Positions 49,711-62,680 of a stretch of DNA of 64,000 nucleotides are shown here, piece by piece. A program made the position numbers and the translations under genes. Numbering within the stretch: position 1 is the stretch's first letter; each line of letters starts with the position of its first letter. The notes beneath the pieces are model-generated. The model had not been told where the DNA came from and ran no database searches. It saw only the letters and a program-made list of their open reading frames with translations. Source of the stretch: Sipunculus nudus (lineage: Eukaryota; Annelida; Sipuncula; Golfingiida; Sipunculidae); assembly GCA_026874595.1 (NCBI GenBank), contig CM049319.1, forward strand, positions 52,032,917 through 52,096,916, given 5' to 3'.

Positions 49711-50589
49711 AAAACATCCTGCAATACTGGTATATTGGGAGTGCCTGTTCCCCCCCCCCCTTTCCTGTTTTGATCTAGGTTTTCTCATATCAGTCTCTGC
49801 AGCTTTAGGGACACAGTATATAAAAAAATACTAATATTTCTTTAATGAATATTCATAAGAAAGTTATTATGTATTGGATAATTAGTTAAATGAATGATGT
49901 GACATTTGATGTTCTGTTTTCCAAGTAAGGGTCAGGACAGTCTCATTTTATTCATAACTGTTTTATAATGGCAAGTCATATGAGATAACAGTTAATTTGT
50001 TTATGAAGGCTGTGGTGTTTCAAAATTAAATTTGACTTTCCCAGTTGAAAAGTAATTGTTTTCATAGTATTAAAATAAAGAAATCTGATTTAGTAAATTT
50101 TAAACGTTTTTTTTTATTTTAGAATAATCTAGTTTAAGAGATTTTATAATTGAACTTTTGGTGACATGGATGATGCTTTTGTGATAGTGTTATTTAGAAG
50201 TGTTTATGGTAATGCTGATTTGTTATCAGTGCAGAGATATCATTAAGCAGGTTTTAATTGTTATGGTGTTATAAGCATTTGTAGACGTTCTTGTACATAA
50301 ATATATAGATGATTAATAGAGATGATACTTCTAGCTTTGCTTACCATATTTTTGTAAGCGATAAAGGATATGTTTTGATTGTTACATGTATCTTTTAGAA
50401 ATATTTTACACCATATGTGTTGAGTTTGTTATATTTCCAGAAAATACAATGTTTTAAATGACTACAACAGATGTAATCATGAAGTGGTAGACTTAATATT
50501 GTGTAGATCTAGGAAGATTTGGATTGATAATATACAAAGATACTGATGTTTTAGCAACAGTATTTGCAAAAATTGCACATGTGGTGTGT

Positions 50590-50595
50590 AATAAA
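50590..50595 (+). terminator. Candidate poly(A) signal AATAAA
   Basis: AATAAA 2.7 kb after the tetraspanin stop, followed within 20-30 bases by a T-rich stretch. One of two plausible signals. Confidence 0.35.
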
Positions 50596-52314
50596 GTATA
50601 ATTTTAACTTTTATTGCAACATTTGTGAAGTGATTATAAAGCAGAGCTGTTTTATATTATAATGATATGATTATTCTTTTGACTGTCAGATATGCTCAGC
50701 TTAGATGGTTTAATGTGCTCATTGACACAATATTTACCAATTTAATGATGAAAAATATATAACCACATTTTGTAATTACAGACAAAAGCATTTAACATTT
50801 GTACCTTGTCAATCAAATACAGATTCTGACCAATCAGACTCAGTATTACTAATTTATTCAAAGTTCATTCAGCAAACAAAATTTTTTTTCATACTTGAAA
50901 ATTATATAAAAAAAAATGAGATTTGACTGAGTTTTATTCAGGATAATCCACATTTATTTTGGGTTAAATAAAATATAATAACTCCAATCTGTTTTTAACT
51001 CCAATTTATAAGACAGAATTTGGTAATTTTTATGTGCTTTGCACTCTGCAGTAATGCATAAAGGGCAAATCTTAAAAAGCCTGATACTCTGTGCCAACAC
51101 CTGTCCACCAACTTTTTTGCAGTATTTCTTTAAAATTTATTGCAGTAACAAAAAAAATCAGCTTTTATAACTCGGATCAGCTTTGGTCATAAAAGAAAAT
51201 TTCAGAATATTGTATATCTGCTTTATAGTACATGTATTTTATTTACAATATGGAATCCATACAAAGTAATAGTATTATTTTGCTATCAGATAATCGCTAC
51301 ATTTGTCTGTTGTGCCCTCTGGGCAGAAGTGGTTAGCTTTAGTGCATTATAATACAGGTGGGCAGGGAAAGTAGAATGGAGTATAGGCAGAAATTAATTA
51401 CTGATATTTGGTGATTATTTCTGGCTAGGTTTTTAAGAAAGCAATGTTTGTGTACTGCAGAAAATTTTAATGTTTGAGCAGATGATAGTTTTATAAAAGC
51501 ATATCTGTACCATGTTACATTTATAGAATGGTATTAGAAATGTCGTCATTGAGTGATAATCATGGTGGTATTGTGTAAATGTTGCATTTTACAAGCACAG
51601 CCATATTGTAATGAAAAGCTGCCACGCATTGAACTAAACAGTGCATACACCCAAGATAATGTACTGTGATGGTCTGCTGAATTTCTGCCTTACATTTTGA
51701 ATATTAACTAAGTGATAATTCTTATATCAGGCATGGCATCTGGTTTTCCTGAAATGTCTGCCAAGTCCCCTTTTAAAATTATGCATATTCATGAGGTCAG
51801 TTGATTTTAATAGCAACCAGTAAAATCAAGTGTAACATTTATATGGCCAATGAAATCAGGAAAACAAATTAAGGCCAATGAAAGTATGTTTAAGAATAGC
51901 ATCCTCAGTTTTCCACATAAAAATATTTGCATAACTTATCTCATTAAATTTCTTTATAAGGAAGCAAAAATGAGGTCTCATTGATGAACCAATATCTGTG
52001 AATGCAGGTACTTAAACTAAAAATTGGTATCAAAAATTGAAAGACATTACTCTAGACTCATGAATATGCATAAGATTGGAAATAAATGGCAATTTTGCAG
52101 ATGTTTGATTTTAAATTTTTCTTTACAAATTTAAATGTTTGCAAGTAAGCTTGTGTACAAGACTGCATTACCGTAAAGATAACAAAATTACTCTGCTGTG
52201 CACCTTTTGAGGCTTTATATTTTTACAGTGTAATATGTAATTGTTACTGTGTAAATGTGTAATTATTAAATGATTTTGTATACTGGCTTATGGTCACAGA
52301 TCTTATGGTATGGT

Positions 52315-52320
52315 AATAAA
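52315..52320 (+). terminator. Candidate poly(A) signal AATAAA
   Basis: AATAAA 4.4 kb after the stop, with a GT/T-rich region downstream. It lies just before the first element of the downstream repeat nest (52457), so it would be the last unique sequence of the gene. Confidence 0.35.
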
Positions 52321-52456
52321 CAGAATTACATTTGTTCCACCTGGATAATGTTTTATTTACAATAGAAAGTATTCTTTCTTGCAAATGCAATGCTTTACAG
52401 GATTGAGCTCATCTCCAATGATACCCTTTTCCATAATTAACCATATTATCATTTTT

Positions 52457-54131
52457 AGCTCAGCTGACTGTAAGTCATCTGAGCTATAGTGATCACTCTT
52501 TGTCAGTCGTCTGTCTGTTCATCCTACTGTCTGTCCTTTAACCAGGCACAAATCCTAACCCCTGGACCTAGAATCTTGTAACTTGACATTCTGAGAGGTC
52601 CATAAAAAATCTCCTTGGAAACCAGAAATTAGGTCTCTGTTACCCATATCCTTTGAGCTATGGGGCCCCAAAGTACCCTGGAGAATATTCAAAAATTTCA
52701 TACAAAAACTTCAATATCTCATTAACTACATCACAGATGGTCATGATTTTTGGCATATATATTGGTTATGAGATGTTTCATCACTTCCTTCAGACTGGTG
52801 GCGCCACCTGTATTTTTCCATTTTTTTTAGAATTGTTTTCTCTGTTTTTGAGACCTTTAACAATGTGAACATGTGTTAACAGGGCACAAATCATAAAGAC
52901 TAGACCTAGAATCTTCATTCTTGACACAGTGAGAGACCTATGAAAAGTCTCAATGGAAACCTGAAATATGGTCTCTGTTACCCATATCTTTTGAGCTGTT
53001 GGGCTCCCAATTACCCCCCAGAATAATGGAAAATTTGATAAAAACAAATTGCAACATCTCAATAAATACAACACTGATGGTCATGATTTTTTGCATACAT
53101 ATTGATTAAGAGGTGTTCCATCAGTTCCTGCAGACTGGTGGCGCCATCTGTATTTTTTTCGATTTTTTTGTGAATTTTTTTCTTTATTTTTGAGACCTTT
53201 AAAAATGTTATCAGTTAACAGGCAGGGCACAAATTGTAAAGACTGGACCTAGAATCTTTATTCTTGACACACTGGGAGACCTATGAAAAGTCTTCATTGA
53301 AACCAGAAAATTTGATAAAAACAAATTGCAACAAGTCATTAACTACAACACTGATGGTCATGATTTTTGGCATACATATTGATCAAAAGGTGTTCCATCA
53401 GTTCCTGCTGACTGGTGGCGCCACTTGTATTTTTGTCAAATTTTACAATTTTTTTTACTCTATTTTTAGACCTTTGGGGATGTAGTTATCTGTCAACAGG
53501 GTACAAATCGTAACGACTCGACCTAGAATCTTCATTCTTGACACACAGGGAGACCCATGAAAAGTCTCCATAGAAACCTGAAATTAGGTCTCTGTTACCC
53601 ATATCCTTTGAGCTATGGCACTCCTAAGTACAGCTCAGAATAATGGAAAATTTGATTCAAAAGCTGAAGTATCTGAACAACTAATGCAGAGATCACCATA
53701 ATTGTTTGCATGGATATTGATCATGGAGTGTTTCCTCAGTTTCTGCAGACTGGTGGCACCACCTGTATTTGTTCGTTTTTTTTTACGAATTTTTTTCTCT
53801 CTTTTTGAGACCTTTAAAGATATGAACATCTGTTAACAGGGCACAAATCATAACAACTGGACCTAGAATCTTTATTCTTGACACACAGAGAAACCCATGA
53901 AAAGTCTCCATGGAAACCTGAAATTAGGTCTCTGTTACCTGTATCCTTTAAGCTGTATGGCTCCAAAATACCCCCAAGAATAATGAAAAATTTGATACAA
54001 AATCTGCAGTATCTCAATAACCACAACACTGATGGTCATGATTTTTTGCATACATATTAATCAAGGTGTTCCATCTGTTTTTGCAGACTGGGTGCGCCAC
54101 CTCTATTTTTTATCAAATTTTTACGATTTTT
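52457..54131 (+). mobile_element. HINE-like family A element with 340-bp core array (outermost)
   Basis: The 5' end AGCTCAGCTGACTGTAAGTC follows TTTTT and forms a hairpin with ATCTGAGCT. Palindrome-marked units follow with GGTGGCGCC or variants at 52797, 53137, 53414, 53752 and 54090 (spacing 340, 277, 338, 338). The array stops inside a T-run at 54131 and resumes at 62681. Confidence 0.75.
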
Positions 54132-55169
54132 AGCTCAGCTGACTAAAAGTCAACTGAGCTATAGTCGTGGTCCATTGTCCGTCGTCCGTCCGTTTGTCCG
54201 TCAGTCAGTCGTGCCGTCCGTATATGTGGCACGTTTTGAAACCATAAGACCTTGGAATCCAAAATTCGGCATAATGTTAGATTTCCCCAAGATCTCCTAC
54301 CAAGCCGAAAACTGGGTCTTTGTGGCTTCGTTCCTTTGAGAAATTAAGGAAAAACCTCAATTTTTTTATTAAAAACCTATTTTCACACTTCAGGACTGTC
54401 TAATATCAAAACCACTCATCTTTTTTTCCTCATATTTACCATAAATATTCCTCTATATAGTTCCTATGTACATGCCAGAAATTATGTCTGTATTATATAA
54501 TTTAAAAAAGTTATGGGCCCAAACATAATGCATTTTGTAAAAAATCAGGAAAGATATTTGATCACTTAACACAAAACATGTAAAAGCTATAGTCTTTTTT
54601 TCAGTAATATAACTTTAATTAATCAAAATTAAATTGTATACCCAAAATTAGATCAAAATCTTTTAAATTTTTTAAAATATTAACAAAAATAAAAAATTGG
54701 TACCTTAAATTTTGCCCAACTTTTTTTTCCTGCAAGTCCAGTGGATTTAATTTTCACAGCATGTTTTTATCAGCATTTTGTCTGTTAACACCAAAAATTT
54801 GAAACCAGTTGATCAAAAACTGTAGATTTTATTCAAGTTTTCAAGCAACATGTAACATTTTTTACATCAAGTTAGTGTTATGCAGTTTGCAAGAGCTGGG
54901 CTCCCCAGCTTCAGCTCTCAGTTCCTAAAATTTGGCATACAATTAGATGTCTCCAAAATCCCCTATCATGCCAAGAATTTGGTCACTAGGACTTAATACC
55001 TTTGAGATATTAATGAAAAACTTCATTTTTCCATTAAACACCCATTGTTACACTTCAAGACTTGCTTATATCAAACCACTGATCTGACTTTAATCATATA
55101 TAATATACATATTGTTTTATACATTCTCTATGCACATGCCAGAAATTATGTCAGTATTGCGTAATTGTT
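54132..55169 (+). mobile_element. Second HINE-like family A element, first segment
   Basis: The 5' hairpin AGCTCAGCTGACT/AGTCAACTGAGCT is followed by a (GTCC)-rich microsatellite and then a body in two tandem copies (GGCATAATGTTAGATTTCCCC and GGCATACAATTAGATGTC). It breaks at TTGTT/AGCTCAG, 55169/55170, and continues at 58414. Its own 3' end is at 62680. Confidence 0.75.
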
Positions 55170-58100
55170 AGCTCAGCTGACTATAAGTCATCTGAGCTAT
55201 AGTCGTGGTCCATTGTCCGTCGTCCGTCCGTCTGTCTGTTGTGCCGTCCGTCCATCCGTCCGTCTGGATGTCCGTCCGTAAGACTGGCACATTTCGACAC
55301 CGTTGGACCTACGAATCTGAAATTCGGCATACGGTTAGATGTCCCCAAAATCTCCTACCATGCCGAAAATTGGGTCAATAGGACTTCGTTCCTTTGAGAT
55401 ATTAAGGAAAAACCTCAATTTTTTATTAGAAATCTATTTTCACACTTCAGGACTGCCTAATATCAAAACCACTCATCTGTTTTCTTCATATTTACCATAA
55501 ATGTTCCTCTATATAGTTCCTATGTACATGCCAGATATTAAGTCAGTATTATATAATTAAAAAAAGTTATGGGCCCAAACATAATGGATAAAAATCAGGA
55601 AGATATTTGGTCACTTAAGACCAAAAGTGTTAAAGGTAGGGACTTTTTTCCAATAATACAACTTTAATTAATCAAAATTCAATTGTATACCAAAAATTAG
55701 ATCAAAATCTGTTAAATTTTTTTAAATATTGGCAAAAATATAAAATTGGTACCTTAAATTTTGCCCAACTTTGGCCACAGCACATTTTTTTCCTGTAAGT
55801 ACTGAGGATTTAATTTTCACAGCATGTATACATAAGGATTTAATCTGTTCAAATCTGAAATTTGAAAATAAAAGCTGCAAAATTAGGCTAGTTATTGAAT
55901 TTTTTTGGAGGCTCTTGTTGTATTCCCTTACATTGTCAAGCAGTCCACTTGGATGACTGTAGGTCATTCAGTGCACATCTCTATGCTCCCCAGGCTGTTG
56001 GCATAATTTTAGATGTCCCCAAAATCTCCTACCATACGGAAAATTGGGTCATTAGGACTTCGTTCCTTCGAGATATTAAGGAAAAAAACTCATTTTCCAT
56101 AAAAAAAAGCCATTGTTACACTAGAAGGCTGCCTAATATCAAAACCACTGATCTGTTTTTGATCGTATATAGTATTCACATTCTTTCATACATTTTCTAT
56201 GAACTTACCAAAAATTAGGTCAGTATTGGGTATTATTTTGAAGTTATGGGCCAAAACAATGCATTTTTTTAAAAAATCAGGAAATATATTTACTCACCTA
56301 ACATGAGAATTGCTGAACCTAGAGACTTTTTTTTCAGGAATATAACTTTATTTAATCAAGATTCAATTGTTTACCCAAAATTAGATCTGAATTTTGCAAA
56401 TTTTTCAAGTTATTAGCACAAATTAAAAATCAATACCTTAAATTTTGTCCAACTTTGGCACTGTTGATTTAATTTTCACAGCATATATACATAAAGATTT
56501 AATCTTTTAAAATCTGAAATTTCAAAGAAATTGATTGGAAAAAATAGCTTTTATTCATGTTTTCATACACCATGTCAAGTGTTGTTTACAAGTAGCCCAC
56601 CTAGTAGTACAGCCTTCACTTGCATTATGTAACCCATCCCAGGCAGCTTGCCTTGTGTCAGCTTGGTCACTACCAGCAGGCTTCCCCTGTGCCCTGCACT
56701 CCCTCCCCCCCCCCCCCCCCCCAGATGGTGCATAAACTAGATGAATGTTATTATTTTCTGTATTTGATTCATTCTTATTCCAGGTTATGCTACATTTTAG
56801 ATTTTGTATTGTACCACCAGGGTTACAATGATTAAAGTGTACATTTAATTGTGTCCACAAAGTGGTGTATTGCTATGAAAGTGTGGATGTTCATGAGATA
56901 AGTAATTCCTTACTTCAGAGGAGTAAAAACTTCACCAGGTGTGAAACTGACTATTAATTCCAGTAATAAATTAAAACTGGGATAGTAATTAACACAATGA
57001 TATTGTTTGTCCCTCATTCAACCAACAGTGTGTATACTTTATTTGAAAAGATGTTTTATTTTATCAAATTTACTGAATCTTTTATTTTATTTTGGTGAAT
57101 AAAATTAAGCATGTACTGAAAACTCCAATGTGCAAAACTTTTTAATAGTGATTCAAGGAATATTCTTGTAGATGCCATGTTGTGGCAATATTTTCTTTTA
57201 AATTCAGTTTAAACATTTATGATTTAAAATAATAAAATATATGTGTATGCATAATATGACCCAATATGAGCTACACTCTGGATATATGATGATTGCAACT
57301 TTTGCGACAATTCTAATATTTTAACTTATGGTTTCAGTTTTATACTCTGTATATATAATGATTGCAACTTTTGCAACAATTCTAATATTTTAACTTATAT
57401 TTTTAGGTTTTTTTATTAAAAATTTATAAAACCTGTAAATAAAAAAAATGATTCAGATAAAAACTTCTTAATGGAAAAATTGGATATGCTTAAAAAAAAA
57501 TAGGCTTATATATAAACTTAAATGCATTATTCCCTTGAAAGTGAAATAAAGGTATTAGTCCATTCTGTCCACTTGCCTGTCCATCTGTAAATTTTCATAT
57601 GCATTACAGTATCTCAAAACTTTTACTGTTTTTCTTCATGACAGTCTTGTCAGAGTATTAGTTTGCAATCATATATTTAGAACTTTACTATAACCAAGTA
57701 GGAGGGCCCCTTTCCTCTTAGCGTTTCATATTCTTATATAAATGAAAAACATAACAATAGAATATTTCTACATCCACCTTTGTGCTGCCCTCACTTTTCC
57801 CTTCTCCGAACCCCATCCCAAAGTCAGCCTCAGTAAGCAAGAACAAGATGAATCAGATATATTCATACTTTAATATTTTGTATAACTATTCGTCCATAGG
57901 TACCTATGTACATGCCAGAAATTATGTCAATATTGTGTAATATGTAGACATAGTGGGCATCACAATAATGTACCTTGTCAAGACTAAAGAGATATTGTGT
58001 CATACAGTCACAAATTCATAAATCACTTCATCAGCATAGTTAATCATAACATCATATCTGTCAAATTGAAAGCTTGCAGACTACCATACACTTTAGATCC

Positions 58101-58413
58101 TTCAACAAATAGCCTTATCATCATTCTACTACTGCTTATTACTGCTGTCATTGCATTCATATTTGCTCAAATATATCACAATTTTCAACCCCTCCTAAAT
58201 AAATAAAAAATAAACTACTATATTTGACTCTATTAATCCATCAGTCAGGTTATTTCATTTATCATTTACTCACATATTACATTACATTCCTTTATAATAG
58301 CCCAACATGTCCATGATATTCATAAGCTTTATCGACTCGATATAGTATCACAGTGGAGAAACATTTATAGTCCAATCACAATCAGCTGAGCGCCGTGACC
58401 CGTGGGTCCCTTG
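55170..58413 (+). mobile_element. Third HINE-like family A element, complete, nested
   Basis: The 5' end AGCTCAGCTGACTATAAGTC and 3' end TCAGCTGAGCGCCGTGACCC-GTGGGTCCCTTG are both present. GCTCAGCTGA (5') and TCAGCTGAGC (3' subterminal) are inverted repeats, and GACCCGTGGGTC is the 3' hairpin. The 3' end is followed by TTTT. The body is in two tandem copies (from about 55310 and 55990), plus unrelated sequence with a C18 tract at 56705-56722 and AT-rich sequence to 58380. No coding frame. Confidence 0.75.
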
Positions 58414-59957
58414 TTTTAAGTTATGGGCCCAGACATAATGCACTTTGTAAAAAATCAAGAAATATATTTACTCCCTTAACAGGGGGTTTGCTGAAGCTAG
58501 AGATTTTTTGTCAGGGATGTAACATTATTTAATAAAGATTCAATTGAATACCCAAAATTAGTTCTGAATTTTTCAAATTTTATAAGTTATTAGTATAAAT
58601 ATAAAATTAGTACCTTAAATTTTGCCCAAATTTGACCATGGCACGTTTGTTTCCTGTGAGCACTGTTGATATAATTTTCATATCATGCACACATAAGGAT
58701 TTCAGCTTTTAAGTTTAGAAAGCTGAAAGAAATTGGCCAAAAATTGTAGCTTTTATTAATGTTTTTATGAGACCATGTCAGACCTTGGCTCTCTCCAGCC
58801 CCTTTTGAGTCACCTGTATGTTGACCTTGTTGAACTTTCAGCAAATTGTGCATGCTTGAGGCGAGGCATACACTGCATGGGGCAGCCAGGCAGCTTATGG
58901 CCAGCCACAGTTGATCCAGGTGTCCAACCCAACTCATCTAGTAGTTTTAACCAACAACATAACAATAAACAATAAATTAATAAATTTTTATTGGTTTTTA
59001 ATAACAAATTAAAGAAAAATAGAAAAGGAATTTGTATGTAAATAACAACAGGAAATTAACTTGCAGTTACTGATGATATAAGAATCTTGTATCGATGGAA
59101 AGAATGTCATGTATTCCAAATAACACCATGCAGTCACCTATGGTATTTTTCAGTTCAGTTTTAATGATAAAAAAGTAAATCATATCATTCATTACTCATC
59201 ATTAGGGATCATATGAAATTAATGATAGACAAAGATGCAGTTGATAATATTAATCTAGATTCCTTCCGTGTCTAGTGTGTACATTGATGTGAAATTAGTC
59301 CAAAATGAATATTTAACATTTATTTTTTTTAATATAAATAAAAGCCATAAAACCAGGTACTTATGATCATTATTTAAATGTGTGAATTTTGTATATTCTT
59401 GATTCTCAACATAATTGTTTGGTGAAAACTGAATAAATACCAGACATGGTGCAAATACTTTGCAATTGTATTTAAATACGAATATGAATATGTGCTCCAT
59501 TATAAAATTTCTTGCATAAAGAATGGGAATTCAGGTAAAAATGAAAGTATACGAGTACCAGTGCAAATACTTTCAAAATGTGTTCATGAATGCATTCATG
59601 AATATATTCTTTAATATTATTTTAATAATAATTTTAGTTATATTTCATTTAAAAAAATCATACGATTCTCTTATTATATTTAATAAAAATTATATTTGGG
59701 ACAATATTTGTAATTTTTTTTTAATAAATAGTTAAATTCTTATATTATATGTTCTGCTTATAAGTTATATGGCCAAGTCAAAATCTGTATGACAATAGTA
59801 CTCCATTAGTAAATAAAATAAATGAAATCAATCCTCTTCCCTGTCTCCACAGGTACTATCAAAATCATACATAAGCTAAACAACTACAACTCATAATAAA
59901 GCTTATATTTATTACCATACAAAACCAGCATGTGCCTCATTTCTAAATCATATTTTT
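58414..59957 (+). mobile_element. Second HINE-like family A element, middle segment
   Basis: Opens TTTTAAGTTATGGGCCC, exactly where the 54132 element was left at 55169; uninterrupted copies read TTAAAAAAGTTATGGGCCC and TTTTGAAGTTATGGGCC. Family body to about 58760, then AT-rich sequence to the next insertion at 59958. Confidence 0.65.
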
Positions 59958-62634
59958 AGCGAACCTGTGAGCTTATGCGATGGCGTAGCGTCATCCGTCA
60001 GCCGTCCGCCGTCGAGGGCTGGCTTTCCGCCGTCCATGGCTGTAAGTCAGAAACTGTCGGAGCTAGCAGCTCCAAATTAAATGTAAAAATTTGTCACATG
60101 TGAAACTTGGTGCCCTGGAGCTTATTGGGTATCTGCATTAATTTAGATTTTATAGAGAAAAACCTTTAAAAATCTTCTTCTCTGAAACTGTCCAGCCAAA
60201 TTGTCCAATATTTCACAAAAATGATCCCTGGAACAATCTCTCTCAAGTTTGTTTGAATGGTTCCAGTTCGGAGATTTTTGGCCAAGTTACAGGAGGTTGA
60301 ACCTAGTCATCTGTCCAAAAAAGCACACTAAAATTAAAATTTTCATACTGAGTTTCAGCAGCCAAGTAAGAGGTCACTCAGTACAAACAGGTGGGGTCCA
60401 GACATCACCATGGCAACTGACCTGGCGGGGGGGGGGGGGTGTCTAGACAATGTGTCTAGATGTCTAGACACAGCGTCTATACGTCTGGACACATTGTTTA
60501 GAAGCAGAATTCCCAGATTATTGGAACTGTATCTTTCAACTGTTTGAAAAAACTTGGTATGCATTTTAAGCAAATCGGTTTATCATCAGGTCACATGTGA
60601 ACTGCTGCACCCTCATTTTTGGTTGACCTCTGACCTTTCCTTGCTGCCCAGCATCCATTTGTGCGTCTGTTTCCACACATAAACCCACATCTCGGGAACC
60701 GTTTGACCGATCAGGCTAAAAATTTTGCACAAATGTAGCCCTTTGATAGCTTTATAACATGCACTAAAAATGGTGGCGCCACCTGCAACCATTTTTGCAC
60801 AGCGTCCATCTGTTCATCTGCCTTTGGATAATATTATCTCTGCAGTGGTTTGACTTATCCACCTTAAATTTTGCAGGTTTATACATCCTGGACAACTTTC
60901 TCGATTTATATCAGGTGGCGGCACCTACATTCGCATTTACTCTGCAGACATCCAAGCTCATATCTCTGGAACCGTTTGACCGATTGGGCCAAAATTTTGC
61001 ATGTGTATAGATCTTACATAGCTCTTCATCATAGGCAAAACTGGTGGCGCCAACTGCAACCATTAATGCACAGCGTCCATCTGTTCCTTATCCTTTGGAT
61101 AAAATCATTTATATCTCAGCAGTGGTTTGACTTATCCACCTGAAATTTTGCAGGTTTATACATCATGGACAGCTTTCTCGATTTTATGACAGGTGGCGCC
61201 ACCTACATTCACATTTACTCTGCAGACATCCAAGCTCATATCTCGGGAACCGTTTGACTGAATAGGCCAAAATTTTGCATGTGTATAGATCTCATATAGC
61301 TCTTCATCATAGGCAAAACTGGTGGCGCCACCTGCAACCATTTATGCACAGCGTCCATCTGTTCATCTGCCTTGGGTAAAATCACTCATATCTCAGCAGT
61401 GGTTTGACTTATCCACCTGAAATTTTGCAGGTTTTTACATCCTGGACAGCTTTTTTGATTTATGACAGGTGGCGCCACCTACATTCACGTTTACTCTGCA
61501 GACATCCAAGCTCATATCTCGGGAACCGTTTGACCGATTGGGCCAAAATTTTGCTTGTGTATAGATCTCACATAGCTCTTCATCATAGGCAAAACTGGTG
61601 GCGCCACCTGCAACCGCTTATGCACAGCATCAATCTGTTGATCTGCCTTGGGATAAAATCACTCATATCTCAGCAGTGGTTTGTATTATCCACCTGAAAT
61701 TTTGCAGGTTTATACATCCTGGACAGCTTTTTTGATTTTATGACAGGTGGCGCCACCTACATTCACGTTTACTCTGCAGACATCCAAGCTCATATCTCGG
61801 GAACCGTTTGACCGATTGGGCCAAAATTTTGCTTGTGTATAGATCTCACATAGCTCTTCATCATAGGCAAAACTGGTGGCGCTACCTGCAACCATTTATG
61901 CACAGGGTCCATCTGTTTATCTGCCTTGGGATAAAATCACTCATATCTCAGCAGTAGTTTGACTAATCCACCTGAAATTTTGCAGGTTTATACATCCTGG
62001 ACAGCTTTCTCAATTTTATGACAGGTGGCGCCACCTACATTCACGTTTACTCTGCAGACATCCAAGCTCATATCTCGGGAACCGTTTGACCGATTGGGCC
62101 AAAATTTTGCTTGTGTATAGATCTCACATAGCTCTTCATCATAGACAAAACAAGTGGCGCCACCAGCAACCGCTTATGCACAGCATCAATCTGTTGATCT
62201 GCCTTGGGATAAAATCACTCATTTCTCAGCAGTGGTTTGACTTATCTACCTGAAATTTTGCATGTTTATACATCCTGGAAAATTTTCTTGATTATATGAC
62301 AGGTGGCACCACCTACATTCACGTTTAAGCTGCAGACATCCATACTAATATGCAACACACCACGCTCTATTCCCCTTGCCACTTAATCAATGCCTCACTT
62401 CACCCGTCCCACTCTGATTTCTGCGGATACACATAGTGGCTTGTTGACTACCCATATTCTGGTTTTAAAATGTCCTAGTCCGAAACTTGCAGTTCAGAAA
62501 CGTCCATTTTGCTAAAATCATAATGACTAAGGTAGATATGCAGGACTTAGGAGGATCAATATTAAATTTTAAAAATAAACCTCCATTCATACTCCTTAAC
62601 TTTGCACAGGTTTGCATTAGGCCTATAGGCCTTG
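59958..62634 (+). mobile_element. HINE-like family B element, complete, nested, 2.7 kb
   Basis: The 5' end AGCGAACCTGTGAGCTTATG follows TTTTT; the 3' end GCACAGGTTTGCATTAGG-CCTATAGGCCTTG is followed by TTTT. The core array 60690-62340 has about six composite units near 277 bp, each carrying GGTGGCGCCACC twice. A G13 tract (60427-60439) and TGTCTAGACA-like palindromes (60440-60493) lie before the core. Short antisense frames at 61156-61341 and 61710-61895 resemble each other only because of the repeat. Confidence 0.75.
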
Positions 62635-62680
62635 TTTTATCATATATAACAGCTGAGCGCCGTGACCCATAGGTCCCTTG
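62635..62680 (+). mobile_element. Second HINE-like family A element, 3' end
   Basis: TTTTATCATATATA then ACAGCTGAGCGCCGTGACCC and ATAGGTCCCTTG, followed by TTTTT. This closes the element opened at 54132. Confidence 0.7.

Larger units (their letters stand above)
47874..52340 (+). other. Probable 3' UTR and downstream flank
   Basis: No exon-like coding sequence follows the stop codon. AATAAA signals occur at 50590-50595 and 52315-52320, the latter followed by a T-rich stretch, so the UTR may be 2.7 or 4.5 kb. It carries a TIR element (48522-48923) and a roughly 115-bp tandem repeat (49300-49710). A 104-codon open frame at 47912-48226 has no recognisable domain and is probably chance. The extent is inferred. 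Confidence 0.45.
49711..52456. other. 3' UTR or intergenic sequence, nothing recognised
   Basis: AT-rich and apparently unique apart from C11 at 49750-49760 and the poly(A) signals. Confidence 0.45.

Noticed and set aside
52790-54029. Repeated frames with LFLRPLTM or GGAT-type ends on both strands
   Set aside because: Generated by the 340-bp core array of the outermost element, which is interrupted by stops in each unit.
61156-61895. Two similar 61-codon antisense frames containing VGGATC
   Set aside because: They repeat because the DNA core unit repeats; GGAT comes from the GGTGGCGCCACC palindrome. No start context or conservation supports a peptide.
26120-62340. Regularly spaced repeats considered as a CRISPR-like array
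   Set aside because: The DNA is eukaryotic, units are 280-340 bp, and the intervals between palindromes are themselves repeated, not unique spacers.
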